From positions 76,736,501 through 76,800,500 of the forward strand of contig CM077593.1 of the NCBI GenBank assembly GCA_039654915.1: DNA of 64,000 nucleotides, in the 5' to 3' direction. The notes beneath the pieces were generated by a model. That model was given only the letters and a program-made list of their open reading frames with translations, was not told the origin of the DNA and made no database searches. Below are positions 36,945-48,422 of the stretch, in pieces. The DNA comes from Aquilaria yunnanensis. Taxonomy: Eukaryota > Streptophyta > Magnoliopsida > Malvales > Thymelaeaceae. The position numbers and the translations under genes are program-made. Within the stretch, counting starts at the first letter, position 1; each line of letters starts with the position of its first letter.

Positions 36945-39392
36945 TATGATGTGGTAACAAGATGACCAAAACTCCTTTCACTGGGCAAAGTGAAAGGGCT
37001 AATAATTTACTATGACTCATACATAGTGATGTATGTGGCACAATGTCTTCACACATTAGAGGAGGCTTTTAATACATCATTACACTTACTGATGATTTTA
37101 GTAGATATAGCTATATATATCTCATGAAACACAAGTTATAATCCTCTAAAAAGTTCAAAGAATTTGAGAATAAAGTACATAATCAACTAGGAAAGAGTAT
37201 CAAAGTACTTTAATCAAATCAAGGTAAAGAATACCTAGGCCAGGAATTCCTTGACAACTTGAAGGAGTGTGGTATAGTATCATAACTGACTCTACCTAGT
37301 ACACCTCATTGGAATGGTGTATCTGAAAAGAGAAATTGAACTCTGTTAGACATGGCTTGATCTATGATGAGTCAAGCTGACCTTCCAAGCCCCTTTTGGT
37401 GACATGCTTTAGAGACAACTGCTTTTACACTAAATTGAGTTCTATCTAAATCTGTTCAAAAGACACCATATGAGATATGGAGTGGGAGACATCCTAGTCT
37501 ACCTTTTATAGAGATTTGAGGCTATGAGGCTTACATAAAACATAAATTCTATGACAAGTTGGGGCCCAAATCTCAGAAATACCTCTCGGTTGAGTATCCC
37601 AAAGAAATAAAGGGTTACTATTGTTACAATCCTTCTAAGCAAAAGGTGTTTGTTTCTCAAATTGGTGTCTTTCTAGAGAAAGAGTTTATCTCTAAAGGAA
37701 CCAGGGGGAGGAAAGTAGGACTTGAAGAAATTCAAGAACAACAAGCAGACATTGAATCTGAAATAGAACCTGAATAAACACCATGATATGTTGTGGTTCA
37801 GGAGTCTATTCTTGTAGCACAAAGCCCATGTAGGTCTGGTTTGATTTAGCGTGAGCTTGAGAGATATGGTTTTATTGTGACTCACACTGGTGATGTGATG
37901 CTGATGGATCAGGATGAGCCCACAACCTACCAACAAGCTATGTCAGGGCCTAACTCTAAGAAGTGGCTAGAGGCCATGAAGTCATAGATGGAATCTATGT
38001 ATGAAAACCAAGTATGGATTTTAGTTGATCTACCTGATAGGGTAAAACCCGTAGGGTGAAAATGGGTTTTTAAGAAGAAAACTGACATGGATGGTAATGT
38101 GATTACCTTTAAGGGACAATTGGTTTCAAAAGGTTTCAAGCAAATTCATGGTGTTGACTATGATGAAACTTTTTCATTAGTTTCCATGCTTAAATCCATT
38201 AAAATATGAAATATGGCCATTGCTACACACGATGATTATGAAATATGGCAAATGGATGTTAGAACTATTTTCCTTAATGAATGGCTACTTAAGAATGTGT
38301 ACATGACATAACCTAAAGGGTTTGTTACTCTAGAGAATGCTAATAAGTATGCAAACTGAAAATGACCATTTATGGATTAAAGCAAGCTTCTTGGAGTTGA
38401 AATCTTCATTTTGATGAAGCAATCAAAGAGTTTAGTTTTGTCAAAAATGAAGATGAACCTTGTGTCTACAAGAAGGTTAGTGGGAGTGTTATTGTCTTCT
38501 TGGTGTTGTATGTAGATGACAAACTACTCATTGGGGATGACATTCTTGAGCTGTAGTTTGTAAAGACTTGGCTAGGGAAATGTTCTTTATGATGGACTTG
38601 GGTGAAGCAGCCTATGTGTTAGGTATCAATATTTTTAGGGATACATATAGAAAATTGCTTGCCCTAAGTCATAGTACATATATTGGCAAGGTGCTAAAGA
38701 GGTTTAGCATGCAAGACTCCAAGAAAGGATTCTTTCCCATGTCACATGGTATAACTCTTTCTAAATCTTAGTATCCAAGTACACCTAAGGAGAGAGAGTG
38801 CATGAGTAAGATTCCATTGCCTCATTAATTTGATCTATCATGTATGCCATGTTATGTACTCATCCCTATGTCTTTTATGCCTTGAGCATGATGAGCAGGT
38901 ACCAATTAAACCCCAATGAAAGCCACTAGAGAGCTGTTAAGAATATTCTTAAGTACTTATGAAGGACTAAGGATGCAATCTTGGTCTTTGGTGGTGAAGA
39001 TGAGGTCATTGTAAAGGGTTACACCGATGCCAGCTTCCAATTTGATAAGGATGATTTCAGATTGCAATTTGATTATGTGCTTTGCATTGGTGGTGGTGCT
39101 ATGAGCTGGAAGAGTTCAAAGTGAGAGACAACAACTGATGCTATAACAAAATCTGAGTACATTGCCACCTCTAATGATACAAAGGAGGCTGTTTGGATCA
39201 AGAAGTTTGTCACAGAACTTGGAGTGGTTTCGAACATTAGAGACCCAATGAAGCTCTATTGTGACAACAATGGAGCAATTGCACAAGCTAAGGAATCTCT
39301 ATCTCACTAGGAACCCAAACACATACTCTCACGCTATCATCTTATTAGGGAGATCATCGAAAGGGGTGAGGTGAGGATATGCTGGATTAAAA
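36945..39392 (+). pseudogene. Ty1/copia polyprotein (integrase, RT, RNase H), decayed and truncated at both ends
   Basis: In order: integrase from KMTKTPFTGQSERANN (36950), with LTDDFSRYSYIYLM, a damaged second catalytic site (SNQGKEYLG where Asp is normal) and GVSEKRN; integrase C-terminal part with EYPKEIKGYYCYNPS (37559-37777); RT from about 37930 with VFKKKTDMDGNV, YDETFSLVSMLKSI, WQMDVRTIFLN and the YVDD box at 38509-38520; then DLGEAAYVLGI, GYTDASFQ and RYHLIREIIERGEV of RNase H. At least ten stops are visible. Gag, protease and the integrase zinc domain are missing. The coding sequence runs straight into the right LTR, without the usual C-terminal tail or polypurine tract. Confidence 0.92.
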
Positions 39393-39393
39393 A

Positions 39394-40809
39394 TGTTAGT
39401 GTTGTGCCCAAAAGCCAATCATGAGATGATTGTATTTTTGCACATTGAGTCATGATATTTTATTAAGGCATTAATCCAGCAATTATGTTTGTTGTTCTAT
39501 TTCTGCGTAACGTAATAAACATAATTGTAACCCTAGAATAATGATATTCTTAAATGTCTCTGGTCTAGTATTATTGTGGAGCGGGTTGCAATAATACATA
39601 ACGACTAGCATATGTGGAGACTAATATCAGATATATAGTCTACATATGGGTACAAGTTGGAGAACTTGTGTACTGGACCGACCCACCATGAGAACACTAC
39701 ATGGAGCATTATATGAGTGTCATAAGTGATTCTCATAGTGATCATGGTATATGTAGTCCTTCGACCTAAGATCATCAAGGTTCCCTACATGTGAGTCACA
39801 TACTTTGATACTTTCCTTTGTTGCTCGTAACTGAGTGGACTTGAAGGAGGTCATTGGGTATGTCACATATCATGTGGAGGGATTTGTATGATCAAGATGG
39901 GATTTTTCCCTCCTATGTAACGGGAGTGATATCTTCAGGCCCCTTGATAGAGTAAGACTTAGAAAAATGCATGGCCATGCTCGGATGAGTTGATATACGA
40001 TATCAATATCATCAGCTTAAGTTAGTCTACTCGGTAATCAAGAAACCAAAGATTGGGCTATACGAGAGTGACACATTCCATGTCTCGTGCTTAGTCTTGA
40101 TATCTTGGATAAAGGGACAATGGCATATATTGGTGATGATCATAAAGGTTTAGTCGAATCATCGACAATCTTGTCACTTGGGTAGCAATGATGTGTTGCT
40201 AGACACCGCTCATTGCTTATGATCATAAATGTGATTTATGATCATTGCCAATGTGATAAGAGCGTATTGGGTTGCACACATAGAGCTATTTGGTTCATTA
40301 GAGTGCATGGGCTAATTATTTGGGTTATGGTTTCACTTTAATTTCGTATTAATAATGGGCCCAAGAGTTGAGCCATTATTAAGCCCGAAATTAAATCCTA
40401 ATTGGATTAAGGCTTTGAAACCCATTAGGCCTGGAAGTTGAGTCTCACTATAAATACAACTTCTAGTGAGAAATTCGTAGGTCTCCTTGCCCTAGCCTCC
40501 CAAAAGGACAGCCGCACTCTTCTCTTGCAATTCCTTGGAGGACGCAAGCTAGCACAACGAGCGCAAGAGAAACGCATCTGCCGGGACGTGGTGGAAGTGT
40601 GGTGATCCCGAGAGGCTCGTGTGGATACCATAGAGAGCCTGAACACGTCAACTGTTCAGGTTTTGTGATTCGACTCTACAGTTGAGTGAGAGATCTCAAC
40701 TGAAAATTAGGTATGAAAATTTTCGAACAACCGGTTTACCCCATTTCACTTGGATCCTGGAGGGTTTTGGTTAAATTCCATTGCGCTGTTTGGCTCCCAA
40801 AACCCAACA
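39394..40809 (+). repeat. Right LTR of Ty1/copia element
   Basis: Starts TGTTAGTGTTGTGCCC and ends AACCCAACA, 1416 bp, TATA box (CTATAAATAC) at about 40449-40458. Flanks are AAAAA on the left and ACAAA on the right, not a clean duplication. It is followed directly by Tat-like gag sequence. It is much richer in CpG than the left LTR. Confidence 0.85.
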
Positions 40810-41600
40810 ACAAATAACTCATGGAAAGATGCAGTAGAAGGGACAAACAGGGTGTTATATGAAGCGATGGCTAGACCCAAAGGTGTTACTTCAAAGCATT
40901 TGCACAATGTTGCTTCATCGGCACCGCTCAGAACCATGTTCTTTTGATTTTTTGTTAGATTTGCTTGAGGGCCACCTCACCCATCATATGAGTCTAGCTA
41001 AGGTACCCTGAAGTCTGGAGGGATTGGGACATTCAGATAGCCGGAACAAAGGGAGCCTCATCTCTGATAGGAGTCCTGGTCATAAGAGTTCAAACTATCA
41101 TTCTTGTAATCTACTCTTCCATTCAATCCTTCCTCTCCAACATTTTTTTCTAGAGAAGACCATATCAGTCATTGTCACACCCTCGGGGAGAGAGAGAAGT
41201 CTGTTGAGTAGTTTTCTATTCCAAAATGACTAAAGCTTTCTCCTTGCGATTGTGTTTCTGGCTACAAGGTGGCAATCTTTTGACACATGATTCACTTCAC
41301 ATGTTGCCTTCCGAAATAGGAGAGGAATCTTTTGCCGGAGTTTGGGACTTTTCTAGTGAGGGTTCCCTCCTGGAAGGCCTCCTAAGGTATTCTGACCAAA
41401 ATGTTGGGCTATCTTTTTTACTATGCTATGCTGGATTCACACAGGAACCTCATCATCAATGTACCTAGGTGATCATCCTTGGGCAAGTTTAATAGGTCAC
41501 CCATTTGTTCCTGCAATGGAGATGGAATCTTCTTTGGTAGGGAGTCATGGTGAGGCTTGTTCTTGGACGCTCGAGTTATCACCACAATGATCTATGCCAG
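40810..41600 (-). pseudogene. Tat-3 gag N-terminal fragment
   Basis: On the minus strand the ORF reaching into the copia LTR (40746-40937) reads MVLSGADEATLCKCFEVT, matching MVLHGADDATLCKCFEVT of Tat-2 gag. Homology continues upstream (towards 41600) over the basic N-terminal region and stops exactly at the copia LTR on the other side. The remainder of the Tat-3 gag-pol is not found left of the copia element. Confidence 0.8.
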
Positions 41601-41620
41601 GGTTCCCATATATGGTACTC
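41601..41620 (-). other. Tat-3 decayed primer-binding site
   Basis: The + strand GTTCCCATATATGGTACTC aligns with TTTCCCACAGACGGCGCCA of Tat-2, at the same distance from gag and just before an LTR-like stretch. Identity is low, and position is the main support. Confidence 0.45.
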
Positions 41621-41621
41621 T

Positions 41622-42060
41622 GAGCTTTGTATAGAAAATTGTGAATATAGGTACTCCAATCTGATATAGTCCTAAAAAGATGCCAGAGAAAAGGGGTGAA
41701 GGCAGTCCCTATAGTGTTTTATGATAAGGGACTCTCCAACACCCAAGTAAGAAGGTAATATAGCTTGGGGTATTAAGTAAGCATAACATAATAGCCTCTC
41801 TCATCTACCTAGAGGGAGTTCCTTTTATATCTGCCTTAAGAGGTTAAGTCCTCCAAATCTGCCATCCACATGTTAGGCTAGATTGTAGAACATGGGTCTA
41901 TATGATCCCAACTATCTTCGCAACCACCTGTTTTGACACAGGCCTGAGTGAACATTTTGCATGCACTTAGGTATACCTGTACTAACGGTATTTGTCTGTA
42001 GTTGGGTATGTTAATGTTGAGGAAAGTGGCTTGCCCTTTAGTCAAATGGCTTCAAACCAA
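41622..42060 (-). repeat. Tat-3 LTR fragment
   Basis: Follows the decayed primer site. It keeps GACTCTCCAACACCCAAGTAAG, aligning with GACCCTCCGACGCCCAAGTCAG of the Tat-2 LTR, and a TTTTATATCTGCC stretch at the TATA position. The outer LTR end was not found, so it is truncated. Confidence 0.6.
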
Positions 42061-42229
42061 ACAATAGGTGACCCAAGGTTACGACATGTGATTAAACTAT
42101 TCACACCTTGGATGGACCTTGGGTGAGCCTCAAGGTCAATGGCCTTCAGTAATCACCAAGGAAGTGAAACTCTTATCATTATCAATAAATGGTCTTCAAC
42201 CTACAGTAAAACATAATAGTGACAACACA

Positions 42230-44055
42230 TGCATATGTATATGTAATCTATTGTGAGCACATATAGTGTGAGGCTAAACCTATGTGCATAGAATTTTAGT
42301 CCTACAGGATTTGTCCTTTACAAAGTCCCTAACTATAGGGCAAAGCATTATGTACTAGCAAACATTGTTTACTACCCTAACTAGTCAACTTTATCATTAC
42401 TTTCAACCTCCCTTAAGTTGTACAAGTGAACATTGTGCATGCACCTTGCCTGAATTCCAAGGAACTCACTAGGTGTTCGAAGCCTCCACATAGTGTCTCA
42501 AGTCCTTATACTTGCCTAGGTAACTTGTGTTCTAACCTTTGACCTTAAACCCTTACCAAGTGTGCACTCAGCTCTTGCTTACCTGACAAGTAATCTCACC
42601 TAGGATTCAAAAGCAGAAAACCTTCACTTAAGGCACATACTTATCCATTATTACTTGGTTCACATTAGAAGAGTAGCAATTGCCATGGTTTGACTCATTT
42701 AGTAGGTTCTTGGGAACCCACCAAGGTACACTAAGGTTCCTACATTAGAACCTTAATTCTAAAGGTCTGGCTCAGCTCCTAATGGTTTTAAAACTTACAC
42801 CTAACTAATGGTGCTCTATTGTGGCCAATCATGTCTTTACTTTGAACTAGTATACAACCAAACTTGGGCAAATCCAAGCTTGGGGAAAACATGGAAGTGG
42901 TAGTGCTCCTTCATAGCTTCGTGTGGAATCTTGAATTGCCTCGGTTAGACACCCAGGAAAAAAGTCATGGGGAAATTACTACTAGGTGTCAAACCTGGCT
43001 GGTCTAGGAATTTTGGTTGTGAGGACACGTCACTAGCTATTCGTGCCCAAAAATTCAAGACTTCACACCATAGCCTTTTTTAGGGCCTCTAACGCGATCC
43101 AATGGCCTGACAGACATCTTCAATTGCCTCAAGCCAGCATGTACACAAGCATTTGGCCACAATACAACATTCTTACTAAGCTTATGATGCATCAAAACAC
43201 CAAGCTATGCAAGGCAACATCACTAGTCCACCATGATCAACTCAACCCACCAACTAATACCATTCATTAAACTACTTAAATTTAATAGGAAAACAAGCTA
43301 TGAATGACATCAAATATGCATGAATCATAAATTGTTTCACTTCATTTCAAGCTACAATGAATGGTCCAACATTCCTTCACAAAAACCAAAGCTCTATTAG
43401 GTTTTTCCTAGGTTTGATGACATTGTAAAGGCAAATGGCACCAAATTAACACAACCTAACCAAAGCCCAAGCAACCAAGGGCCAAACAAACAATGAAACA
43501 ATAAGAAAATCAACTAACCCCTCACACAAAATAAGGCCCAAGCTGGAAAATGTGATTTTCCAGCTTCAGATGCACCAACCTCACTTGAAATAAGCCTCCC
43601 AAAGCCTAATCACCCTTAGAATTAGCAAAATCCATAAAGAACTCTAAAATTTGTGTGGGAATTGAAGAAGAATTCAAGTGGGCAAGAGGGAGCTTGGATT
43701 TGGAAGAGAATGGACGAACAATGGCTACCATAATCCTTTCTAAAACAAGTTATAAAGCCTTTAACCCCACAAACCCTCCAACTTTCATTAAGTTGTAAAA
43801 AATCTCCCTTCCAAAAATAGTAACCATTGGTAAAAATGGGTCAAGCCACAAACACTTACACAAATCTTTGGGTGCTAAGCAAAGGTTAGGTTTTAAAATA
43901 TGTTTTTTACTCCTAGGAAACTGCTCGACACCTCAGGATGAAAAATTACCATTTCACACCACAACATTATTTGATGCCACAAACCTCTTGAAAACTAGTA
44001 AACCTTTCCAAACTCACTCGAACTTACTAAGCAAACCTAAAAATGAGGTATTAAA
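42230..44055 (-). repeat. LTR fragment related to Tekay-like element 2
   Basis: Shows colinear similarity to 61780-62750 (for example GTGAGGCTAAACCTATGTGC near 42270 against TTGAGGCTAAACCTGTTC near 61840) and to 59155-59400 (GGTGCTAAGCAAAGGTTAGG near 43870 against GGTGCTAAGCAAGGTTAG). All are in minus-strand LTR orientation. The start of the LTR is cut at about 44055, where Athila protease sequence begins. Confidence 0.6.
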
Positions 44056-44816
44056 CTAAGCAATGCACATATGTTAGACATATCCTGATTGACTTGCATA
44101 ATCGATTCAAATGAATTAACCAAGCAATTTTCTAAAGGAGTACAGATACTCCCTTTTTGGATATAGTTTTCCACACTAGTGTCGATGATGTAAACTTCCT
44201 CACTTTCATCTTCCTTTTCAGGACATTGCTTAAGCAAGTTGAAAACATTTAGCTCCAATGTCATATTCCTGAATGAAAATTTCATTAGTCAATTCCTGCA
44301 ATTAATCAAAGCATTAGAAGTTGCTAAAAATGGACATCCCAAGATAACGGGTATTGAATTCCTAATTTCCACTGGTGTTGTGTCGAAAATAATAAAATCC
44401 ACAAGATAAATAAATTTATCAACTTGGACTAGCACATCTTCAACAACTCCTTTGGGCACTTTCACTGATATGCTAGCAAGCAAAATAGTTACCTTGGTTG
44501 GTTTTAACTCACCCAAATTTAGCTTTTGGAAAACTAAATATGGAGTAAGTTTACATTAGTCTGAAGATCAAGTGATAAAGTTTACACTAGCCCTAAGATC
44601 AAGTAATGCCTGCTCAATTTTATGTTGTCCAATGAAACATGAAACTGTTGGACAACCAGGATCCTTGTATTTTAAAGCAATGTTTTTTTGAATAACAGAA
44701 CTTACCTGCTTGGCCAAGAAAGCTTTCTTTTTCACAATCAGTTTTCTTTTAATAGTGTACAAATCATTCAAAAATTTGGCATAAGAAGGTACATGTTTAA
44801 TCTCATATAACAAAAG
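44056..44816 (-). pseudogene. Athila-like retropepsin region, decayed
   Basis: The minus strand carries, in order, KYKDPGCPTVSCFIGQHKIE, LLDLRASVNF, GELKPTKVTILLA, VPKGVVEDVLVQVDKFIYLV, IPVILGCPFLATSNALINCR and MTLELNVFNLLKQ. This is the protease domain of Athila-group Ty3/gypsy elements. The active site, normally D-x-G, reads DLR, and stops and frame breaks split it into three ORFs. RT, integrase and the 3' LTR should follow at lower coordinates but are absent, replaced by an unrelated LTR at 44055. Confidence 0.85.
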
Positions 44817-44880
44817 GATATTGATCTTTACCTACCTGAAAATATCAAGAATTTTAAGATTCTGATTCAACATATTAAGA

Positions 44881-45347
44881 CAGTTAATACCTAAGGAAAT
44901 TGAGGTGCAGGTAGAGATTCAACTTGTTCTTTGCTTGGTCTAGGTTCAACCCCTTCTTTACTCCTAGAAGTTGACTCATCATCTCCTTCACAAGGATCAA
45001 AAATGGATTTTTCAATAACCTTACCACTACGGGTTGTATTGATTGATTTCACTTGATCCAAGGTTTCACCTTTGGGATTTAGTTGTGATTGAGAAATAAA
45101 TTGCCCTTTTTCCTGAATGTTGAGTACATATGCAAATTTTTCAAGAGTATCTTTCAAATCAATCATAGTTTGACTTGTTTGAGCATTGATGGACTTTTGC
45201 TTCCCAACAAATGAATGCAATGTATCTTCAAGATTTTTCCTAAACTAAGGTACATAAGGTGCATATCCTTGAGATTCTTTAAAATTTTGCTAGGTGTAAG
45301 AAGGTGGTTGTGACAGTTGAACATGACTATCACTTCTCTGACTAAAA
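44881..45347 (-). pseudogene. Athila-like gag C-terminal part
   Basis: Contains a decayed LEDTLHSFVGKQKSIN segment, LNIQEKGQFISQSQLNPKGE, and an acidic/Ser-rich tail. This is the linker after the zinc knuckle in Athila gag. It is the direct continuation of 56434-57420 and was split from it by the Tat-2 insertion. Confidence 0.8.
45343..45347. repeat. Target-site duplication of Tat-2, left copy
   Basis: TAAAA, identical to 56434-56438 on the other side of the element. Confidence 0.9.
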
Positions 45348-46319
45348 TGATGCCCCAAGGCATCTTCGTTTGCTATCATGTTGACAGGTGGAGAGACTTC
45401 CTGAGGAGGCGAGCGCCTGTAGCTCTGGTTTCCCAGCTGAGCGTGCCTGAAAAGCTCGAAGAAGAGGTTAGGAGGTCCCCGGTTTGCTTTTTCGGGGAGG
45501 ACCCTCCGACGCCCAAGTCAGTTTTCTGAGTGAAAGTGGAGGAAGAACACTAAGGGATCAAGTGTCTTGCCTGTTTTGTGTTTTCCCAGAGGGAGGAAAA
45601 TGCCCATCCTTTGCCCAGTCCCATTTCCTAGTATTTATAGGAGTAGCTGGTCCGTTCAGATCATGACACGTGTTCAGTCGGATTTGATCTGTCTTTTTGG
45701 ACCTAGGGGACAGGCAGCCGTTTGCAGCCTCCTTAAGCCCTGGACTCGGACAGGTTGTGTCAGGATTGGGGTGGCTGTGGCGTGTCAGTTCGCCGTTCAG
45801 ATGTGATGTGTAGGGCTTGTGGGCGACAAGTCAGAGGCTCCTTAAATGCTCATACCGTACTCCCGAGGTCCCTTGGGCGAGGTCGCCCTTCGGTGCGTGC
45901 ACCCTCTTCAGATTCTATCCGTCCTTCAATGCGAGCACCTCCTTCAGGATCTATCCCATAGCTCTGGGAGTTCCCTTGATGAACACCTCCTTCGGGACTC
46001 ATACCCATAGTTAGGGGATTCCCTTGTTCAGGTGTTTCTTGTTCGGGGAAGATCCTCTTTGGGGCCTCTGCCTTCGGGGAGATTCTTCCTTGCTTCAGAG
46101 AGATGGCTCTCTTACCCGAAGACGGTCAGTTTGGCCCCTCGATGGAGACGGTGTTGTCCTCGGAATTCCTGACAAGCTAACCGAAGTTTCGAGCTCATAG
46201 TGTTTGACTTCGCACCTTCCGAGGTCAGTAAAAAGATCCTCTCTTGGGTGACGTCAGACTCCTCGGCCAATATTCTGGCAGGGAGTTACTACCGAGGAGG
46301 CAATAGCCTTTGGCTATCA
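45348..46319 (-). repeat. Tat-2 3' LTR
   Basis: 972 bp. Minus strand starts TGATAGCC and ends GGCATCA. TATAAATA promoter box (minus) at 45632-45639. Short hairpins lie at both ends: GATGCC-CCAA-GGCATC (45349-45364) and ATAGCC-TTT-GGCTAT (46303-46317). Confidence 0.96.
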
Positions 46320-46323
46320 CAGG

Positions 46324-46332
46324 CCCCCCTCC
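46324..46332 (-). other. Tat-2 polypurine tract
   Basis: Minus strand GGAGGGGGG followed by CCTG and then the TGATAGCC start of the 3' LTR. Confidence 0.8.
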
Positions 46333-46395
46333 GAAAAGCCGAAGTGAGGAACTTCGGTTCATCGGTTTTCGGGTCCTGTGGTTGTGATATCTGCG

Positions 46396-46611
46396 CCGAA
46401 GACGCCTTCTTCTGCCTGAAGCGATGGGTAGCCCTTTTTGCGTCCTCGAGGCTCGAGAAGATAGGTTGTCCCTGTTCCGAAGATACACCTTCTGCCCGAA
46501 GTCACAGGCTGTCTCTTGGTGTCCTCGTGGCGAGGGGAAATACGATAACCTTGTACCGAAGATAGACCTTTTGCCCGAAGTCACAGGCTGTCTTTTGGTG
46601 TCTTCGAGCTA
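46396..46611 (+). repeat. Tandem repeat, about 80-bp unit, 2.7 copies
   Basis: Units start at 46396, 46477 and 46556, each opening with CCGAAGA and containing TGCC(C/T)GAAG and (T/C)CTTGGTGTC-type segments; the second and third are about 90% alike over 50 bp, the first is more diverged. The array lies between the polypurine tract and the antisense gene. Long ORFs here on both strands are a by-product of the repeat and its base composition. Confidence 0.8.
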
Positions 46612-46731
46612 ACCTACTTTTTTGCCTTTATAGGTCTGCTCATGCGTCGCGTCCTGTATCCAGCAGAGTCAGTCTAGGGCGGCGCCTCTAGACCAAATGG
46701 TGTTAGAGGGCGTGCTCGACGTGATGGACGA

Positions 46732-46737
46732 CACGTG
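46732..46737. promoter_or_regulatory. G-box upstream of the antisense gene
   Basis: CACGTG within GACACGTGGCA, the core bound by plant bZIP/bHLH factors. It is about 165 bp upstream of the TATA box of the antisense gene. A similar GACACATGGCAC lies about 30 bp further down. Function is inferred from the motif only. Confidence 0.45.
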
Positions 46738-46898
46738 GCATATTTGCTGCACGATGACCGACACATGGCACACTTTTATTGGGTAAGAATGCACTGAGTA
46801 CGGCTGGCGCGACTTTTTAGGCGCTCTTAGCAGTTATGGCGACGCTTCACCTTCCGAGGGGTACTAATGACGACGGTTCTCCTGGCCTTCTCGGCCTA

Positions 46899-46906
46899 TA
46901 TATATC
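46899..46906 (+). promoter_or_regulatory. TATA box of the antisense gene
   Basis: TATATATA within GGCCTATATATATCAG, 240 bp before the ATG at 47149. It is the only strong + strand TATA box between the polypurine tract and the gene. Together with intron retention it suggests an independent transcript. Confidence 0.6.
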
Positions 46907-47981
46907 AGTCCTGTCATAACCCTCTTTCTTGTTCTGCTTTTGCTTTCTTTTGCCTTCTAATTCTCTCCAGATTTTCCGCAGCGGTTCTCCTTTTTCAGGC
47001 GTTTTTCCGACCACTTTTCACGACGGCTTCCAGGAATCCAGATTCCGGCAAGACCTTTGGTGGGTTTTAGTCCTTTTGCTTTTTTCAAAGCTTCTTCTTT
47101 GTTTTTCCCGAACTCGTTTTCCTTGTTTTTCCCAAACTCGTTTTCATCATGCCTGTTCCCGAGAGTTGGCAACCTCTTCTTTCTCACCCCTGCTGCACTA
47201 CTCCGGCAAAACTAGCGAAGTGGAAGAAAAAGTTTTTCTTACCCTCTTACTCTGTGACGAGGTTGCCCCGTGCTGACCAATTTCCTTTCTCCAACCGGAG
47301 TGATGAAATCACCATTTTCCGAGCCGAACTGAAGGCCGGACTTCGGTATCCCCCCCCGGAGATGGTTAGCGCGTTCTGCAACTTCCATGGCATTGCCGTT
47401 AACCAACTCCCACCGAACTCGTACTGTTATTTCAACGCCTTCCTCTGTATGTGCGGCGTTTTCAAAATAAAACCTCACTTTGTAGTTTTTCTTCAGTACT
47501 ACAAGCTCTTCGTGGTCCCAAAGGGTGGCTTCTACTTTATGCTACCTCGGGGATCCGGGAGCAAAAAGTATACGTTCACCTTCGCCACCAAAGACAGCTG
47601 GCGAGGGTGGCAACAAAAATTCTTTTTTCCTGAAGAAGTCGGAGGCTTGGTCGCACGTCCCGACCAAGTGGGCTCAGGGGAGGCTCAAGATGGATGTTGT
47701 TGACCCGAAGATACTGCTAGACGCCGACGTAGCACCTATCTTTGAGGACTTCGACAGGCGCATCCGGGCCGTCTCTGACTGGGCTGCCGAGGTCTCTCCT
47801 CGTGCCCTTTACCCCTTTCCGATCAACTGGAGGCTCATGACCGAAGAGGTCCTTCGGGAACTTAAGGTGGTAAAGGAGCATGTGACAGACCTTAATATGC
47901 CGAAACCGGCTTCTTCGAGGAAGGACTCCTGGCTCGTGAAACTCCTTCGGGGGAAGGAGACTTATGAGTCTTTTTACGAGA

Positions 47982-48056
47982 GTAAGTTACTTTCTCATTT
48001 TTTCCTTCATAACTTCATCTTGGACTTACACTGATCTTCTTTTTCTTTTTTCAGAG
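47982..48056 (+). other. Intron 1 of the antisense gene
   Basis: Donor GTAAGTTAC, pyrimidine-rich tract TTCTTTTTCTTTTTTC, acceptor CAGAG (the second AG keeps the frame). 75 bp. The same donor position is kept in Tat-1 (10909). Confidence 0.75.
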
Positions 48057-48422
48057 ATGGGCGACGACGCGGGCAGGCCGAGAGGGGCGAACAGACGAAG
48101 AAGGCCGCCTCTCGGAGGCGAAAGCAGACTTCGGGCGGCCCTCCTTCCAAACGGGCAAAGAAAGGTGCTCCTTCTCTTCCGCAAATTCCGGAGGAGGTAG
48201 GCGAGGAGCCCGAACACCCTGCTGCCCTTTTGCCCGAGGTTCGTTCTGCCTACGTCCCTTCTTCTGACGTCCTTCCTCAAAGCCCCACGCCTTCGCAAGC
48301 TCTTCTGGAGGGCGATGGGGAGGAGACCCCTTCTGCCGAGGAACGGCGCCAAATAAGAGGCAAAGGGATCTCTACTGAGGCGGCGTCGCTTCTTGACGAC
48401 GACGTTACCGAGGTGCCAGCAG

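Noticed and set aside
40425..40651. Two overlapping minus-strand ORFs of 62-73 aa
   Set aside because: They lie within the copia LTR leader. The matching part of the left LTR is not open.
46200..46612. Long overlapping ORFs on both strands (up to 121 aa)
   Set aside because: They coincide with the LTR end and the 80-bp tandem array. Open frames on both strands reflect GC-rich repeat composition, not coding.
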